Assembly: GCF_001998885.1 (NCBI RefSeq)
Contig: NZ_CP019609.1
Location: 784,001 to 848,000, forward strand
Source: Vagococcus penaei
GTDB taxonomy: Bacteria > Bacillota > Bacilli > Lactobacillales > Vagococcaceae
DNA length: 64,000 bases
Reading direction: 5' to 3'
The notes below the pieces were generated by a model, which searched no databases, had not been told where the DNA came from, and saw nothing but the letters and a program-made list of their open reading frames with translations. This document shows, one piece after another, positions 17,721 through 27,701 of the stretch (positions within the stretch are counted from its first letter, which is position 1; each line of letters starts with the position of its first letter). The position numbers were made by a program, and so were the translations under genes.

Positions 17721-18524
17721 CTATTTTTTATTAAACAATGTACTTGTAAGGAAGTCTCCTACCTTTGGAAATAGTTGATAGCCTTTGCTACCGATTTCCA
17801 TCATTAATGGTGCATTGAGTTCACGACGGTAACTACCCATTAACCTAACAATCCGACGGGCTAAGACATCTGGTTGAATAGCTAGGCTACCCAAATTTTT
17901 CAGATAACTACCTGTTGGATCAGCAATCTCAAAGAAATTCGTTTTAATCGGTCCAGGATTAACGGTCGTCACAGCGATTCCAAGTGGTTTTAGCTCGAGG
18001 CGTAAGGCATTAGAAAATCCGATAACAGCAAATTTTGTTGCCGAATAAACACTTGATTTAGGTGTCGCTGTTTTGCCAGCCTGTGACGCAACATTAATAA
18101 TATGACCTGAACCATCATGAATCATTCGTAAGGCAATTTGTTGTGTTAAGTGCATCAAACCAAGGACATTGACTTCAAACATTTGACGAATTGTCTCTTC
18201 TGGTGTGTCAACAAATGATTTAAAGACACCAAAACCAGCACAATTCACCAACACATCTACTGTTGTTTGCTGACCATCTAACTGACTCAACAAATGCTGA
18301 CAACTTTGATAGTCAGCAACATCTAATACAAATGTTTCAACTTCTCCTGAGCCAATTTGGCGACACTTTTGAGCAACTCGCTGTAATTCATTATCACGTC
18401 GAGCACATAAAATGACATTGGCACCCTGTTTGATTGCCTCATAAGCAATATTTTCACCTAAACCACTAGAGGCCCCAGTGATTAGTACTGTTTTATTTTG
18501 AATTGTTTGAAAGACTTTTTTCAA
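17721..18524 (-). CDS. Short-chain dehydrogenase/reductase (YqjQ-like)
   Basis: 267 residues with the classical SDR features: cofactor motif TGASSGLG at 16-23, NCAG at 94-97, Ser147, and the active-site Tyr160-x-x-x-Lys164 (YSATK). TTG start with AGGTGG about 7 bases upstream. It sits 9 bp after rnz. An rnz-SDR pair is also seen in other Firmicutes (Bacillus yqjK-yqjQ). Substrate unknown; Arg/Asp at the end of strand 2 (CARRD) suggests NADP(H) preference. Confidence 0.9.
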   Translation of the reverse strand: MKKVFQTIQNKTVLITGASSGLGENIAYEAIKQGANVILCARRDNELQRVAQKCRQIGSGEVETFVLDVADYQSCQHLLSQLDGQQTTVDVLVNCAGFGVFKSFVDTPEETIRQMFEVNVLGLMHLTQQIALRMIHDGSGHIINVASQAGKTATPKSSVYSATKFAVIGFSNALRLELKPLGIAVTTVNPGPIKTNFFEIADPTGSYLKNLGSLAIQPDVLARRIVRLMGSYRRELNAPLMMEIGSKGYQLFPKVGDFLTSTLFNKK

Positions 18525-18533
18525 TTAAACCAC

Positions 18534-19472
18534 CTACTTTTTATTTGTTGGTATTGGAATAGTAATGATATCAAAATCTTTGACAACTTTTGTTTGTTTG
18601 AAAATCTGCTGTGCTTCTTGTTGTAACTCATAGACAGCTTTACCAAGATAACGTGAACTGATATGTGTCAACAATAACATCTGGACTCCTGACTCTTTTG
18701 CAACTTGTGCGGCTTGAGCCGTTGTCGAATGGTAGTAACTTTTAGCTAATTTAGCTTCATTTTGGTTAAATGTGCTCTCATGAACCAAAACATCCGCATT
18801 TTGCGCTAATTTATAACAATTTTTAGTTAAACGTGTGTCACCTAAAATGGTTACAGTCCGACCTTTTTTTGCTTCTCCAATAAAATCACGCCCATCAATT
18901 ATGCGTCCATCAGCTAGCGTGACAATTTCACCATCTTTAATTCGTTTATAAATTGGTCCAGACGGGATATTGAGTGCTTTTAATTTCTCAACTTGAAGCT
19001 CCCCTTGGAAATCAGCCTCCTCAATGCGATACCCAAAACACTTAATCCGGTGGTCTAACTCTTCACAAGTTACTTTAATCTTTTTATCAGTAAAAATGAC
19101 GCCAGTTGTTTCGATTTCAATAAACTTAATAGGATATTTTAAGTGTGTATCTGATAATTTCAAACTAGTTAAAACATATTGTTTAATCCCTTTTGGTCCA
19201 TAAATTTCTAATGGTGTGTCACCACCTTGAAACGAACGGCTACTAATTAATCCTGGCAAACCAAAGATATGATCGCCATGTAAATGCGTAATAAAAATTT
19301 TTTCGATTTTTCGTGGACGAATGGCAGTATTTAAAATCTGTTGTTGTGTTCCTTCGCCACAATCAAATAACCAAACCTCGTTACGTTCATCCAACATTTT
19401 TAAAGCAATACTTGTCACATTGCGTTGCTTCGACGGGACTCCTGCCCCTGTACCTAAAAATTCTAATTCCAT
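18534..19472 (-). CDS. rnz: Ribonuclease Z (tRNA 3'-processing endonuclease)
   Basis: Zinc endonuclease that trims tRNA 3' trailers, mainly of tRNAs lacking encoded CCA. The start at 19472 ([15 protein letters not shown]) is used because it has AGGAAC upstream and matches the family N-terminus. An upstream in-frame ATG at 19538 would add 22 residues without homology. The 312 residues carry the beta-lactamase motif HLHGDH at 63-68, plus downstream LDHR, GDTR and a C-terminal THISSRY. It is the first gene of a probable rnz-SDR-lapA operon. Confidence 0.95.
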   Translation of the reverse strand: MELEFLGTGAGVPSKQRNVTSIALKMLDERNEVWLFDCGEGTQQQILNTAIRPRKIEKIFITHLHGDHIFGLPGLISSRSFQGGDTPLEIYGPKGIKQYVLTSLKLSDTHLKYPIKFIEIETTGVIFTDKKIKVTCEELDHRIKCFGYRIEEADFQGELQVEKLKALNIPSGPIYKRIKDGEIVTLADGRIIDGRDFIGEAKKGRTVTILGDTRLTKNCYKLAQNADVLVHESTFNQNEAKLAKSYYHSTTAQAAQVAKESGVQMLLLTHISSRYLGKAVYELQQEAQQIFKQTKVVKDFDIITIPIPTNKK

Positions 19473-19585
19473 ATTGTTCCTACTTTTCTCTAAATTTAGT
19501 CTAATTATACCTGTTTCTAACAGCATTAAGCAAACCACTTATGACAGTCTCTTCTATTGTATCAATATTTACTAAGAATAAAAAC

Positions 19586-19613
19586 TAAAAAAGCTGAGAT
19601 TTCTCTCAACTTT
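19586..19613 (-). terminator. Terminator of the metal ABC operon, overlapping the stop codon
   Basis: On the minus strand, arms AAGTTGAGA/TCTCAGCTT around a GAAA loop are followed by a T run. The hairpin begins at the last codons of the substrate-binding protein gene. Confidence 0.8.
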
Positions 19614-20560
19614 TAACGTTTTAAGCCTGCATGAATTTTTTCTAGATTCCAAGCCATCATACTGTAATAAGTATCTCCCGGCTGACCTGATTTGGCTAGT
19701 GAATCCGTTAAAACAGTTTCGTAAATCGGTAATTTTGTTTCTCGAGCAACAGTCTCCATACTTCGTGGATCAACACTCTGCTCAACAAAAAGTACTGGAA
19801 CAGCTGTTTGACGTAATGTATCAATAATCAGACGCATTTGATCAGGCGTTCCTTGATCCTCTGTATTAATTTCCCAAATGTAGGCTGTGGGAATTTGGTA
19901 ATCCTTTGCAAAGTATTTAAAAGCCCCTTCACTCGTGACTAATAATTTTTTGTCAGAGGGAATATCAGCAAATAATTGTTGGCTTTGATCATGTAAGGCC
20001 TGTAATTTTTCACTATAAACTTGAGCGTTTTTTTCATAATCTTCGCGATGTTCTGGGTCTTTTTCGACTAAAACTTCCTTAATGGCTGTCACATATAATA
20101 TCCCATTAGCCAAACTCAACCAAGCATGTGGGTCAACTTGTGTTTCTTGACCGTCACTAGTTAGATATTGCGGATCAACTTCACGGCTAACGACGAAGTA
20201 ATCCTTATCTTCTTTTTTCTTAGCCATTGTCATAAGTTTATTAAACCAACCATTACCACCTGTTTCTAAATTTAAACCATTATAAAAAATCACGTCAGCA
20301 TCTGATGCTTTGGCAATATCATCCGGTAATGGTTCGTATTCATGAGGGTCAGTACCTCTAGGGACAAGACTGTGGACACTAACATGCTCTTTTCCTACTT
20401 CTTCAACTAAATTAGCTAAAATAGAATTTGTTGCAACGACTGTTAATTGTCCGCTCGTAGCATGGCTGGTATCTTTTTTGGTGCCACATGCACTAAGAGT
20501 CGCTAATGAACTGATAACTAAGAGAGTCAAAAATAGTAGTTGTTTAATGGACTTCTTCAT
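19613..20560 (-). CDS. Metal-binding lipoprotein of Mn/Fe-type ABC importer (PsaA/EfaA-like)
   Basis: Substrate-binding protein of cluster A-I, 315 residues. Signal peptide with lipobox LSAC (Cys25). The four metal ligands of the PsaA type are present: His73 (DPHEYEPLP), His145 (DPHAWL), Glu211 (TSEGAF) and Asp286 (LTDSLAK). The long His-rich loop of zinc-specific AdcA/ZnuA is absent, which favours manganese or ferrous iron. The start overlaps the permease gene by 17 bp. Third gene of the ATPase-permease-lipoprotein operon. Confidence 0.9.
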   Translation of the reverse strand: MKKSIKQLLFLTLLVISSLATLSACGTKKDTSHATSGQLTVVATNSILANLVEEVGKEHVSVHSLVPRGTDPHEYEPLPDDIAKASDADVIFYNGLNLETGGNGWFNKLMTMAKKKEDKDYFVVSREVDPQYLTSDGQETQVDPHAWLSLANGILYVTAIKEVLVEKDPEHREDYEKNAQVYSEKLQALHDQSQQLFADIPSDKKLLVTSEGAFKYFAKDYQIPTAYIWEINTEDQGTPDQMRLIIDTLRQTAVPVLFVEQSVDPRSMETVARETKLPIYETVLTDSLAKSGQPGDTYYSMMAWNLEKIHAGLKR

Positions 20561-21401
20561 TCGCTACCTCCTTCTCTTTAAAGACAAACCCTTGTTTTGG
20601 TGAAAAAATAAAAGCGAGTAAAAAGAAAAAGACGGTTGTTAAAACAATAGTAGCACCTGAAGCTAAATTATATGAATAACTAAACATTAGGCCAATAATG
20701 GCACTAATCGTTCCAATTAAACTCGCTAACACAATCATCCGTTTCAAATTATTTGTTAATAAAAAGGCCGTGGCTGCTGGTGTTACTAACATTGCTACCA
20801 CTAACACGGTACCAACGGTCTGTAAAGATGTCACTGCAACTAGTGTTAGGAAAAACATTAACGCATAATGAATCACTTGCACTTTTAGCCCATACGCCTG
20901 TGCCATAACGGGATCAAATGAACTAACCAACAGTTCTTTATAAAACATAAGAACAAAAAGTAATACCGCCACAGAGACACCTAATGTCGTATACATATCA
21001 CTTGGTCTAACGGCTAATACATTTCCAAATAAAATATGATACAAATCAGTAGAGCTTTCAGCAAAAGTAATCAAAATAATTCCCAAAGCAAAAAAGGAAC
21101 TAAAAACAATTCCAATCGCGGCATCATTTTTCAATTGGCTTTTTTGAGTCACAAAGCCAATTAGACCAGCCGCCAATATTCCAAATAACGATGCCCCAAT
21201 CATAAAATTTGTGCCTAACATGTAAGAAACGGCAACTCCCGGGAGGACAGCATGTGAAATCGCATCACCCATTAATGACATACCTCGAAGAATAATAAAA
21301 CTACCAATTACGCCAGAAATTGCTCCGACCATCATTGATGTAAATAGAGCATTTCTTAAAAACTCATATTGTTGTAGTCCGTCGATAAAATTGTGAATCA
21401 T
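20544..21401 (-). CDS. Metal ABC importer permease (MntB/TroC family)
   Basis: Polytopic ABC-3 family permease of 285 residues with about eight membrane helices. Typical segments are RGMSLMGDAISHAVLPGVA near residues 39-57 and ASLQTVGTVLVVAMLVTPAATA in the C-terminal half. Its ATG overlaps the end of the ATPase gene by 4 bases (ATGA), indicating translational coupling. It moves the ion delivered by the lipoprotein. Confidence 0.92.
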   Translation of the reverse strand: MIHNFIDGLQQYEFLRNALFTSMMVGAISGVIGSFIILRGMSLMGDAISHAVLPGVAVSYMLGTNFMIGASLFGILAAGLIGFVTQKSQLKNDAAIGIVFSSFFALGIILITFAESSTDLYHILFGNVLAVRPSDMYTTLGVSVAVLLFVLMFYKELLVSSFDPVMAQAYGLKVQVIHYALMFFLTLVAVTSLQTVGTVLVVAMLVTPAATAFLLTNNLKRMIVLASLIGTISAIIGLMFSYSYNLASGATIVLTTVFFFLLAFIFSPKQGFVFKEKEVANEEVH

Positions 21402-22144
21402 ACGTGTCCAACCCCCTTAATTTCAATATCGCCCATTGACTCTCCGTACGCTTGACGAATGTTTGTTGTTGTAAATACTTTATCTACTGTCCCAGCAGCA
21501 ATTAATTGTTGATTAAGAATTATAAGCTGATCAAAATATTCCCGTGTTCGATGTAAATCGTGATGGACAATGATAATTGTTTTACCCTCATCTCTCAATT
21601 CCTTTAGTAAATCAACAATTAGTTTTTCACTAACCATGTCAATTCCGACAAAAGGTTCATCTAAAAGAATAATATCAGCTTTTTGTGCCAACGCTCGAGC
21701 GATAAAAACACGTTGTAGTTGCCCTCCGGATAATTGACCGATTTGACGTTTCGCAAAATCTTGCATTTTCACTTTTTCTAATGCTTCTTGAGCTGCTAGT
21801 TTTTCCAATCGTCCTGGTCGTTTAAACAAGCCTAATGTTGGGTAAGTTCCAAGTAATACTGTTTCAGCAACGTTAATTGGAAAAGTCAAATCAATTAAGC
21901 TACGTTGTTCAACATAGGCAATTTTTTCTTTATGTTGATGAATATCGCTTCCGTCAATTGTCACCTGACCACTTTCTCGCTTGATTAATCCCATAAATCC
22001 TTTCAAAAAGGTTGATTTTCCAGCACCATTTGGTCCAATAATTCCAGTAATCTGCCCTGGTACAATACTGACATTAACTGTATCTAACACTTTTTTATGC
22101 TGATAGGTAACTGTCAAATCCTTGATTATCATTTCGTGTGTCAT
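21398..22144 (-). CDS. Metal ABC importer ATPase (MntA/TroB family)
   Basis: Nucleotide-binding subunit of 248 residues. Walker A GPNGAGKST at 37-45, signature LSGGQLQR near 138, Walker B IILLDEPF and switch His in IIIVHHDL. AAGGAGGG precedes ATG by 7 bases. First gene of the operon, downstream of a promoter with two distinct metal-regulator operators. Confidence 0.94.
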   Translation of the reverse strand: MTHEMIIKDLTVTYQHKKVLDTVNVSIVPGQITGIIGPNGAGKSTFLKGFMGLIKRESGQVTIDGSDIHQHKEKIAYVEQRSLIDLTFPINVAETVLLGTYPTLGLFKRPGRLEKLAAQEALEKVKMQDFAKRQIGQLSGGQLQRVFIARALAQKADIILLDEPFVGIDMVSEKLIVDLLKELRDEGKTIIIVHHDLHRTREYFDQLIILNQQLIAAGTVDKVFTTTNIRQAYGESMGDIEIKGVGHV

Positions 22145-22193
22145 TCGTAACCCTCCTTAAATCTAATATCTATTTTGGTTAATTAAATTTAAT

Positions 22194-22211
22194 TTTTAGG
22201 TAAACCTAAAA
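22194..22211 (-). promoter_or_regulatory. DtxR/MntR-family palindrome downstream of the metal importer promoter
   Basis: The 8-2-8 palindrome TTTTAGGTAAACCTAAAA lies just downstream of the -10 box, at the likely start of transcription. The TTAGGT/ACCTAA arms are the type used by manganese-responsive DtxR-family repressors (EfaR, SloR, MntR) in Lactobacillales. The assignment is by recognition. Confidence 0.65.
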
Positions 22212-22222
22212 TATCCTAATAA

Positions 22223-22253
22223 AAGTATAGCAAATGATAATCATTTTCACAAC
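22223..22253 (-). promoter_or_regulatory. Metal importer promoter with a Fur-family 7-1-7 operator in the spacer
   Basis: Minus-strand -35 TTGTGA (22253-22248), 17-bp spacer, -10 TATACT (about 22230-22225). The spacer contains AAATGATAATCATTT (22232-22246), a perfect 7-1-7 inverted repeat of the Fur/Zur/PerR type. Together with the DtxR-type palindrome downstream, this implies two metal or redox inputs. Confidence 0.6.
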
Positions 22254-22298
22254 AAAAAAGATAGAAACACCCCAAAATTAGAGATGTTTCTATCTTTA
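22252..22298 (-). terminator. Terminator of obgE
   Basis: Perfect 13-bp arms AAAGATAGAAACA (22257-22269) and TGTTTCTATCTTT (22285-22297), with a T run on the minus strand. It abuts the -35 of the metal importer promoter. Confidence 0.87.
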
Positions 22299-22317
22299 GA
22301 TTATTTATTACGATTTT

Positions 22318-23634
22318 TTAATCGACAAATTCAAAGACAAAATCCTGAATACGAACTAAATCGCCATCTTTAGCACCCATTGCTCGTAACGTTTCATCAA
22401 CACCAAGACCGCGTAACTGACGGGCAAATTTCATAATACTCTCTTCACGATCAAAATTCGTCATAATGAAGAGTTTTTCCAATTGGTCTCCAGATAAAAC
22501 CCATGTCGCATCATCATCACGTGATACTTTGAAAGCTGGTTCATCTTCTTTAAATTCATAACGAACTACATCATCTTCTGTATCGTCTTCAATATAAATT
22601 GGAAACTCTGGTGTTTTCTCAAGTAAATCGACTGTTGCACTTAATAATGGTTCAATCCCCCGATTAGAAATACCAGATATTGGGAAAATTGGAATATCGT
22701 CTGCAAATTCATCTGCTTTTAATGCAGCAATCTTTTCTTTAAATTCTTTTAAATTTTCTTCTGCATCAGGCATGTCCATCTTATTAGCAACAATAATTTG
22801 AGGACGCTCAAGCAAACGTAAATCATACGATTCTAACTCATTATTGATTAACAAGTAATCTTCGTACGGATCACGGCCTTCCATACCACTCATATCAATC
22901 ACATGTAAGATAACACGTGTCCGTTCAATATGGCGTAAAAATTGTGTCCCTAGTCCAATTCCTTGAGATGCACCCTCGATTAATCCAGGTAAATCAGCCA
23001 TAACAAAACTACGACCATCCTTAGTTGTCACCATTCCTAAGTTAGGAACAAGTGTTGTAAAGTGATAGGCACCAATTTTAGGACGTGCTTTTGAGACAAT
23101 CGATAATAGTGTTGATTTTCCAACAGATGGAAAACCGACTAATCCAACATCAGCTAAGACCTTTAATTCTAAGTCAATTTTACGCTCTTGTCCTGGCTCA
23201 CCATTTTCTGAAATTTCTGGCGCAGGATTTCTTGGCGTCGCAAAACGACAATTACCACGACCGCCACGGCCACCTTGAGCAATTTTAAGCATCTGACCGT
23301 TTGAAATCAAATCACCTAAAATTTTTCCAGTTTCATGGTCTTTTACTGTTGTACCAGGTGGGACTTTAACATAAGTATCTTCAGCACCACGACCGTGCAT
23401 ACCTTTACTCATCCCATTTTCTCCTGGTTCAGCCTTGAAGTAACGGGTGTAGCGAAAATCCATTAAGGTTCGTAAGCCTTCATCAACAACTAAAATAATA
23501 CTACCGCCACGGCCACCGTCACCACCAGCTGGTCCACCATCTGGGACATATTTCTCTCTTCTAAAAGCAACCATTCCGTCGCCACCTTTACCGGCTTGCA
23601 CATCAATGGTTACCTGATCTAAAAACATGGACAT
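22318..23634 (-). CDS. obgE: Essential ribosome-assembly GTPase Obg/CgtA
   Basis: A 438-residue GTPase that acts in late 50S assembly and stringent-response signalling. The glycine-rich Obg fold occupies about 1-158 ([23 protein letters not shown]). The G domain has Walker [10 protein letters not shown], switch [11 protein letters not shown] and NKMD. The C-terminal OCT domain (about 350-430) ends with RIQDFVFEF. The start MSMFLDQV has a good AGGAGG upstream. It is divergent from the PPIase gene and has its own terminator. Confidence 0.97.
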   Translation of the reverse strand: MSMFLDQVTIDVQAGKGGDGMVAFRREKYVPDGGPAGGDGGRGGSIILVVDEGLRTLMDFRYTRYFKAEPGENGMSKGMHGRGAEDTYVKVPPGTTVKDHETGKILGDLISNGQMLKIAQGGRGGRGNCRFATPRNPAPEISENGEPGQERKIDLELKVLADVGLVGFPSVGKSTLLSIVSKARPKIGAYHFTTLVPNLGMVTTKDGRSFVMADLPGLIEGASQGIGLGTQFLRHIERTRVILHVIDMSGMEGRDPYEDYLLINNELESYDLRLLERPQIIVANKMDMPDAEENLKEFKEKIAALKADEFADDIPIFPISGISNRGIEPLLSATVDLLEKTPEFPIYIEDDTEDDVVRYEFKEDEPAFKVSRDDDATWVLSGDQLEKLFIMTNFDREESIMKFARQLRGLGVDETLRAMGAKDGDLVRIQDFVFEFVD

Positions 23635-23782
23635 ATGCTGTCCTCCTTACTCTCAAAAAGTCTCTTTTCAATTCATTGTATCTTTTGCGAGGGCGTTTGT
23701 CTATTAATGTTGTAAAACCTTGCTAACAATTTCTGAAAAATGAAGATTCTTTAATAATTTTTAGAATCTTTTTTCTTTATGA

Positions 23783-23811
23783 TTGGCTTTCTGTTTGTTT
23801 TTTGTTAGTAT
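23783..23811 (+). promoter_or_regulatory. Promoter of the PPIase lipoprotein gene
   Basis: -35 TTGGCT (23783-23788), 17-bp spacer, -10 TAGTAT (23806-23811). An AT-rich hairpin (AAGATTCT...AGAATCTT, about 23742-23770) lies just upstream; its role is unclear. Confidence 0.5.
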
Positions 23812-23848
23812 TGAACACAGATAAGCTGTTGTGAAAGGATGTCATTTA

Positions 23849-24613
23849 ATGAAAAGAAAACAATTATTTCTAGGTGCTTGTACACTACTAACGGCAACGT
23901 TATTATTGAGCGCCTGTGGAACAACGAGTAAAAATGATAACGTTAAAAAAAATACTAGTTCAACAGAAAAAGTATCTGAATCAGTTGTAAAAGATGATGT
24001 TGATTTAAATACACTTGATTTACCGCAATTAAGTAAAGATGTCGCTGCGGACGAAGACTTAGTTGAAATGGAAACAAGTGAAGGAAACATTAAGATTAAG
24101 CTCTTTCCAAAGTTAGCACCTAAAGCCGTTGAAAATTTTATGACGCATGCAAAAGATGGTTATTATAACAATGTATCTTTCCATAGAGTCATTAAAGACT
24201 TCATGATTCAAAGTGGGGACCCTGATGGTACTGGTTCTGGTGGTGAAAGTATTTGGAAAGAAGAATTTGCACCGGAAATTTCTAATCAATTGTATCATGT
24301 TAATGGCGCGTTAGCTGTGGCACGTACTAGTGGTGACGTTTCTGAAAAAACACAAGGTAGTCAATTTTATATTGTTTCCAATCACGATGATCAATCAGAT
24401 GGCTTATTAGCCTCTAAATACCCTGAAAAAATTATCGAGGCCTATAAAGATGGTGGGCAACCTAATTTGGATTTCCAATATTCAGTATTTGGACAAGTGA
24501 TTGAAGGCCAGGATATTGTCGATAAGATTGCCGCAACTGAAACAAGTGCACAAGACAAACCGACAAAAGACATTACTATTAAAAAAATCGCCATTTTACA
24601 AGAAGCAAAATAG
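23849..24613 (+). CDS. Cyclophilin-type peptidyl-prolyl isomerase lipoprotein
   Basis: Extracytoplasmic folding factor of 254 residues. The start at 23849 is preferred over the upstream GTG (23831) because AAAGGA lies 9 bases before it and MKRKQLFLGACTLL is a normal lipoprotein signal. Lipobox LSAC with Cys23. A Ser/Lys-rich spacer is followed by a cyclophilin domain (about 70-250) with the active-site FHRVIKDFMIQSGDP. Monocistronic, with a terminator. This is the cyclophilin type, not the parvulin PrsA type. Confidence 0.93.
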   Translation: MKRKQLFLGACTLLTATLLLSACGTTSKNDNVKKNTSSTEKVSESVVKDDVDLNTLDLPQLSKDVAADEDLVEMETSEGNIKIKLFPKLAPKAVENFMTHAKDGYYNNVSFHRVIKDFMIQSGDPDGTGSGGESIWKEEFAPEISNQLYHVNGALAVARTSGDVSEKTQGSQFYIVSNHDDQSDGLLASKYPEKIIEAYKDGGQPNLDFQYSVFGQVIEGQDIVDKIAATETSAQDKPTKDITIKKIAILQEAK

Positions 24614-24621
24614 CAAAAAAC

Positions 24622-24657
24622 CTTGAATGACTATTAAATAGTTGTTCAAGTTTTTTT
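24622..24657 (+). terminator. Terminator of the PPIase gene
   Basis: CTTGAATGACTATT pairs with AAATAGTTGTTCAAG, followed by a run of T. Confidence 0.85.
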
Positions 24658-24679
24658 ATGTCCTCATAGCCTGATTTAA

Positions 24680-25534
24680 TCAACTGTTCCATTCAATAAT
24701 TTGCAAAGTTTGGCGCGTTTGAGCAACTAAATCAGTCTCTTTAAACCCATGCAGAGTCCAACTTCTCTGAATACCAACTGGTACACAATGGTATGTTACG
24801 TCATTAATCAGTTGATGGCCTAATCTACGATGTGTATGACCAAAATAAACATCTGTCACTAAGCCATTAAAATGCTCAATAGCAGTCCCGTATTTTTCTG
24901 ATCCCATATATGCATTTTTAAAGGCTGTCTGATCGCTATCGACCGGCTTTAAAAATGCAGCATGTGGGACGAAATGCATACCAACCGCTATTGTTTTGAT
25001 GCCTTTTCCTAGTAAGGAGTTAACTTGCGTCTCAAATGTTGTTAACTGTTGATTGACAATAAACTGATAATCATCACGCGTCAATTTACTACCATCGCTA
25101 AAATAACGTTCATTTGCATAGCGCAACACACGTTCTTGATTCATCTGACTAGGTGGCAGTCCAGACCAACTAAAATCAAAAAAACCATCAAATCCTACAA
25201 AGGCTTTGTCGTGAGTCACAATCGGGCTAACAGACAGATGACGTGAGTCTTGTGGATAGAGAAACTCATCTAAAGTATAATTTTGGCTTAAATCATGATT
25301 TCCTAAAACATAACGTAATTCACAATAACCGGTTAATTTTTTCGTTAAATGGTCTAATAGCCAATCAATTTGTTTTTTATCCCAAGAAATATCCCCAAGT
25401 AAAACCAAATAATTTAGCTGTTGAGTTAGCGCTAAATCTACTAAAAAATCTCCATAGTTGGCTAATTTCATTAGACTGTCTATCCCATTTACATTAATAT
25501 GTTGGTCACTTAAAATCCCAATTCTCACTGTCAC
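24680..25534 (-). CDS. Calcineurin-like metallophosphoesterase
   Basis: 284 residues starting with GTG (MTVRIGILSDQHIN). The metallophosphoesterase signatures are in order: SDQH near 9-12, LGDISWD near 46, LGNHD near 77-81, GMHFVPH near 190 and GHTHRR near 233. These are the dinuclear metal ligands of the fold. The substrate is unknown; the homologues I recall are annotated only generically. It is 46 bp after the GNAT gene on the same strand. Confidence 0.88.
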   Translation of the reverse strand: MTVRIGILSDQHINVNGIDSLMKLANYGDFLVDLALTQQLNYLVLLGDISWDKKQIDWLLDHLTKKLTGYCELRYVLGNHDLSQNYTLDEFLYPQDSRHLSVSPIVTHDKAFVGFDGFFDFSWSGLPPSQMNQERVLRYANERYFSDGSKLTRDDYQFIVNQQLTTFETQVNSLLGKGIKTIAVGMHFVPHAAFLKPVDSDQTAFKNAYMGSEKYGTAIEHFNGLVTDVYFGHTHRRLGHQLINDVTYHCVPVGIQRSWTLHGFKETDLVAQTRQTLQIIEWNS

Positions 25535-25580
25535 TGCCTGCCACGCCTTCCTCTCCTTTTAATCTTAACTAAGATGATAC

Positions 25581-26018
25581 TTACCCATTCTTTTTCCAAG
25601 TCATTTGGTACTCTTTTTCCTTTGTAGCTTGATCAAGACACTCACCAGTTTTAACAAAGTCCTGTGTCAAATAAAAATGATAGGCTGCCTGATTCTTTTC
25701 ATAGACAGACAAACTTAATATATCGCGCTCTTGTTTCACCTCATCAACTAGACGTTTACCTATTCCAGTTCCTCGGACTTCTTTATTAACGAAAAGACCT
25801 GCAACATAGGTGTCTACTAAACCTAAAAAACCTAAAATTTGATTTTGATGACTAAAAACGTATAAATCTGCGGTTGGTAATAATTCTTGAAATACCTGAT
25901 AATTAGTCCGCCAATAAGTATCTGTAATAAATGCGTGTGCTTCTAAATTAGCTTGTAACCAGATTTGGCTTAGTTCCTCTAGCAAATCAGGGGTTAGTAT
26001 TTGAATTTTTTTAATCAT
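25581..26018 (-). CDS. GNAT family N-acetyltransferase
   Basis: 145 residues covering one GNAT fold. Motif A, VNKEVRGTGIGKRLVDEV, binds acetyl-CoA (about residues 77-94). It is followed by LSLSVYEKNQAAYHFYLTQDF, the motif B region of YiaC-like lysine/amine acetyltransferases. GGAGAAG precedes ATG. Acceptor substrate unknown. Confidence 0.85.
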   Translation of the reverse strand: MIKKIQILTPDLLEELSQIWLQANLEAHAFITDTYWRTNYQVFQELLPTADLYVFSHQNQILGFLGLVDTYVAGLFVNKEVRGTGIGKRLVDEVKQERDILSLSVYEKNQAAYHFYLTQDFVKTGECLDQATKEKEYQMTWKKNG

Positions 26019-26151
26019 TAGTTCTTCTCCATTGGTTTTGTACTAGTTAAATTTCTCTGTACATTTTACTAGCATTTATTTTTAGTATATTTAGTGTATA
26101 ATGTTTCATAATAACTGTCCAATAAGTTTAACTACATGATAGTATTACGTT

Positions 26152-26191
26152 AAAAAGTCTCTAAGTAACCACGTTACTTAGAGACTTTTTT
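26152..26191 (-). terminator. Terminator of ilvE
   Basis: AAAAAGTCTCTAAGTAAC and GTTACTTAGAGACTTTTTT form an almost perfect long stem with a CAC loop. Confidence 0.92.
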
Positions 26192-26195
26192 GTAT

Positions 26196-27224
26196 TTACT
26201 CAGTTAGACTAGAGACCTTAGTGATCCAACCATCAGGCGCAGTAACATCACCAAATTGAATTCCTGTTAATTCATCATATAAACGTTTGGTCACTGGACC
26301 AACTTCAGTTTCTGAATAAAAGACATGAAAATCATTCTTTAATTGGATTCCTCCAATTGGTGAAATTACCGCCGCCGTACCACATGCACCTGCTTCACTA
26401 AATTGATCCAATTCAGTTAAATAAACGTCACCTTCAATTGCTTCCATTCCTAGACGCTCTTTAGCAAGGTAAAGTAATGAATATTTCGTAATACTTGGAA
26501 GAATTGATGGCGAAATTGGCGTAATGAATTTATTATCTTTAGTAATACCAAAAAAGTTAGCAGCCCCAACTTCTTCAATCTTTGTATGTGTCGCTGGATC
26601 TAAATAAATACAGTCAGAAAATTGGCGCTCTTTAGCTTCCTTACCGGGTAACAAACTCGCAGCGTAATTCCCTCCAACTTTGACCGCACCAGTCCCAACT
26701 GGAGCTGCTCGATCATAATCAGAAATGATAAAGTTCGTTGGTTTTAGCCCACCTTTAAAATAAGCTCCTACAGGCATACAGAAAACCGTAAAAATATATT
26801 CTGGTGCTGGATTCACACCAATCGCATCACCAACGCCAATCAGTAACGGACGAATATATAAAGTCGCACCAGAACCATATGGTGGCACATAATCAGCATT
26901 ATACTGAACAACTTTCGTTACAGCCTCGATGAACATCTCTTCAGGAACGACTGGCATCATAAGTCGTGTCGCACTATCCTGAAAACGACGAGCATTTTCA
27001 GATACTCGAAATAAATTAATACTATTATCAGCACAACGATACGCTTTTAAACCTTCAAAACATTGTTGTCCATAATGCAGAGCTGTGGAGCCTTCACTAA
27101 TATGAAGTGTATTATCCTCAGTCATTTCTCCCTTTGTCCACTCGCCATTTTTCCAATGAGCCAAATAGCGATACGGTGTTTTAATATACGAAAATCCTAA
27201 ATTATTCCAGTCAATATTTACCAT
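26196..27224 (-). CDS. ilvE: Branched-chain amino acid aminotransferase
   Basis: Fold-type IV PLP enzyme interconverting Leu/Ile/Val and their 2-oxo acids. ATG at 27224 is preferred because AAGGG lies 9 bases upstream; an in-frame TTG nine bases earlier overlaps that site. The 342 residues include the PLP lysine region [15 protein letters not shown], the family [11 protein letters not shown] near the N-terminus, and [12 protein letters not shown] in the phosphate-binding C-terminal part. It is monocistronic; no ilv or leu biosynthetic genes are nearby, so a catabolic or balancing role is plausible. Confidence 0.94.
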   Translation of the reverse strand: MVNIDWNNLGFSYIKTPYRYLAHWKNGEWTKGEMTEDNTLHISEGSTALHYGQQCFEGLKAYRCADNSINLFRVSENARRFQDSATRLMMPVVPEEMFIEAVTKVVQYNADYVPPYGSGATLYIRPLLIGVGDAIGVNPAPEYIFTVFCMPVGAYFKGGLKPTNFIISDYDRAAPVGTGAVKVGGNYAASLLPGKEAKERQFSDCIYLDPATHTKIEEVGAANFFGITKDNKFITPISPSILPSITKYSLLYLAKERLGMEAIEGDVYLTELDQFSEAGACGTAAVISPIGGIQLKNDFHVFYSETEVGPVTKRLYDELTGIQFGDVTAPDGWITKVSSLTE

Positions 27225-27452
27225 GCACTCCAACCCTTTCTACAAATAAATTGATTAATTGACTTATTTTATCATACTATTTTAAAATATTCAGTCTTTA
27301 TTTAACAATTTTTTAACCAAAATCTCATTTAAATTGAAAATACTATAAATTTTGCTTAAATCACTCTGAACAATATTTCTCTTTAAATAACAATTGAGTA
27401 TGATGAAGATAAGATTTTTAATTCTATCATAATAATATTTGGAGGAGTTTTA

Positions 27453-27701
27453 ATGAAAAAGGATTTATTAATCGCTATTTGGGGAGATGTTGTTGGGGTA
27501 AAAGATTTATTATTATCCATTGGCATTTCTGTCGTTTTTACTATGGGTGGTTATTTTTTAGCACCCATTGATAATCGCACCTTGCAATTATTTTTTGGCC
27601 TACTTGGTGCTGTGATTGGTTTTATTATTAGCACTCTATTAGTCAAACCAAAACGGTCAATCACAACCACTTCAGATACTGGAGGATCATTAGATGGATA
27701 G
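27453..27701 (+). CDS. Small membrane protein preceding a TctA-like permease
   Basis: 82 residues with two membrane helices (about 20-39 and 45-65) and a polar C-terminal tail. GGAGGAG lies 7 bases before ATG. The last 8 bases overlap the start of the permease gene, so the two are translationally coupled. It could be a reduced TctB-like small subunit, although TctB proteins are usually larger (about 150 residues, four helices). No family is recognised. Confidence 0.75.
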   Translation: MKKDLLIAIWGDVVGVKDLLLSIGISVVFTMGGYFLAPIDNRTLQLFFGLLGAVIGFIISTLLVKPKRSITTTSDTGGSLDG

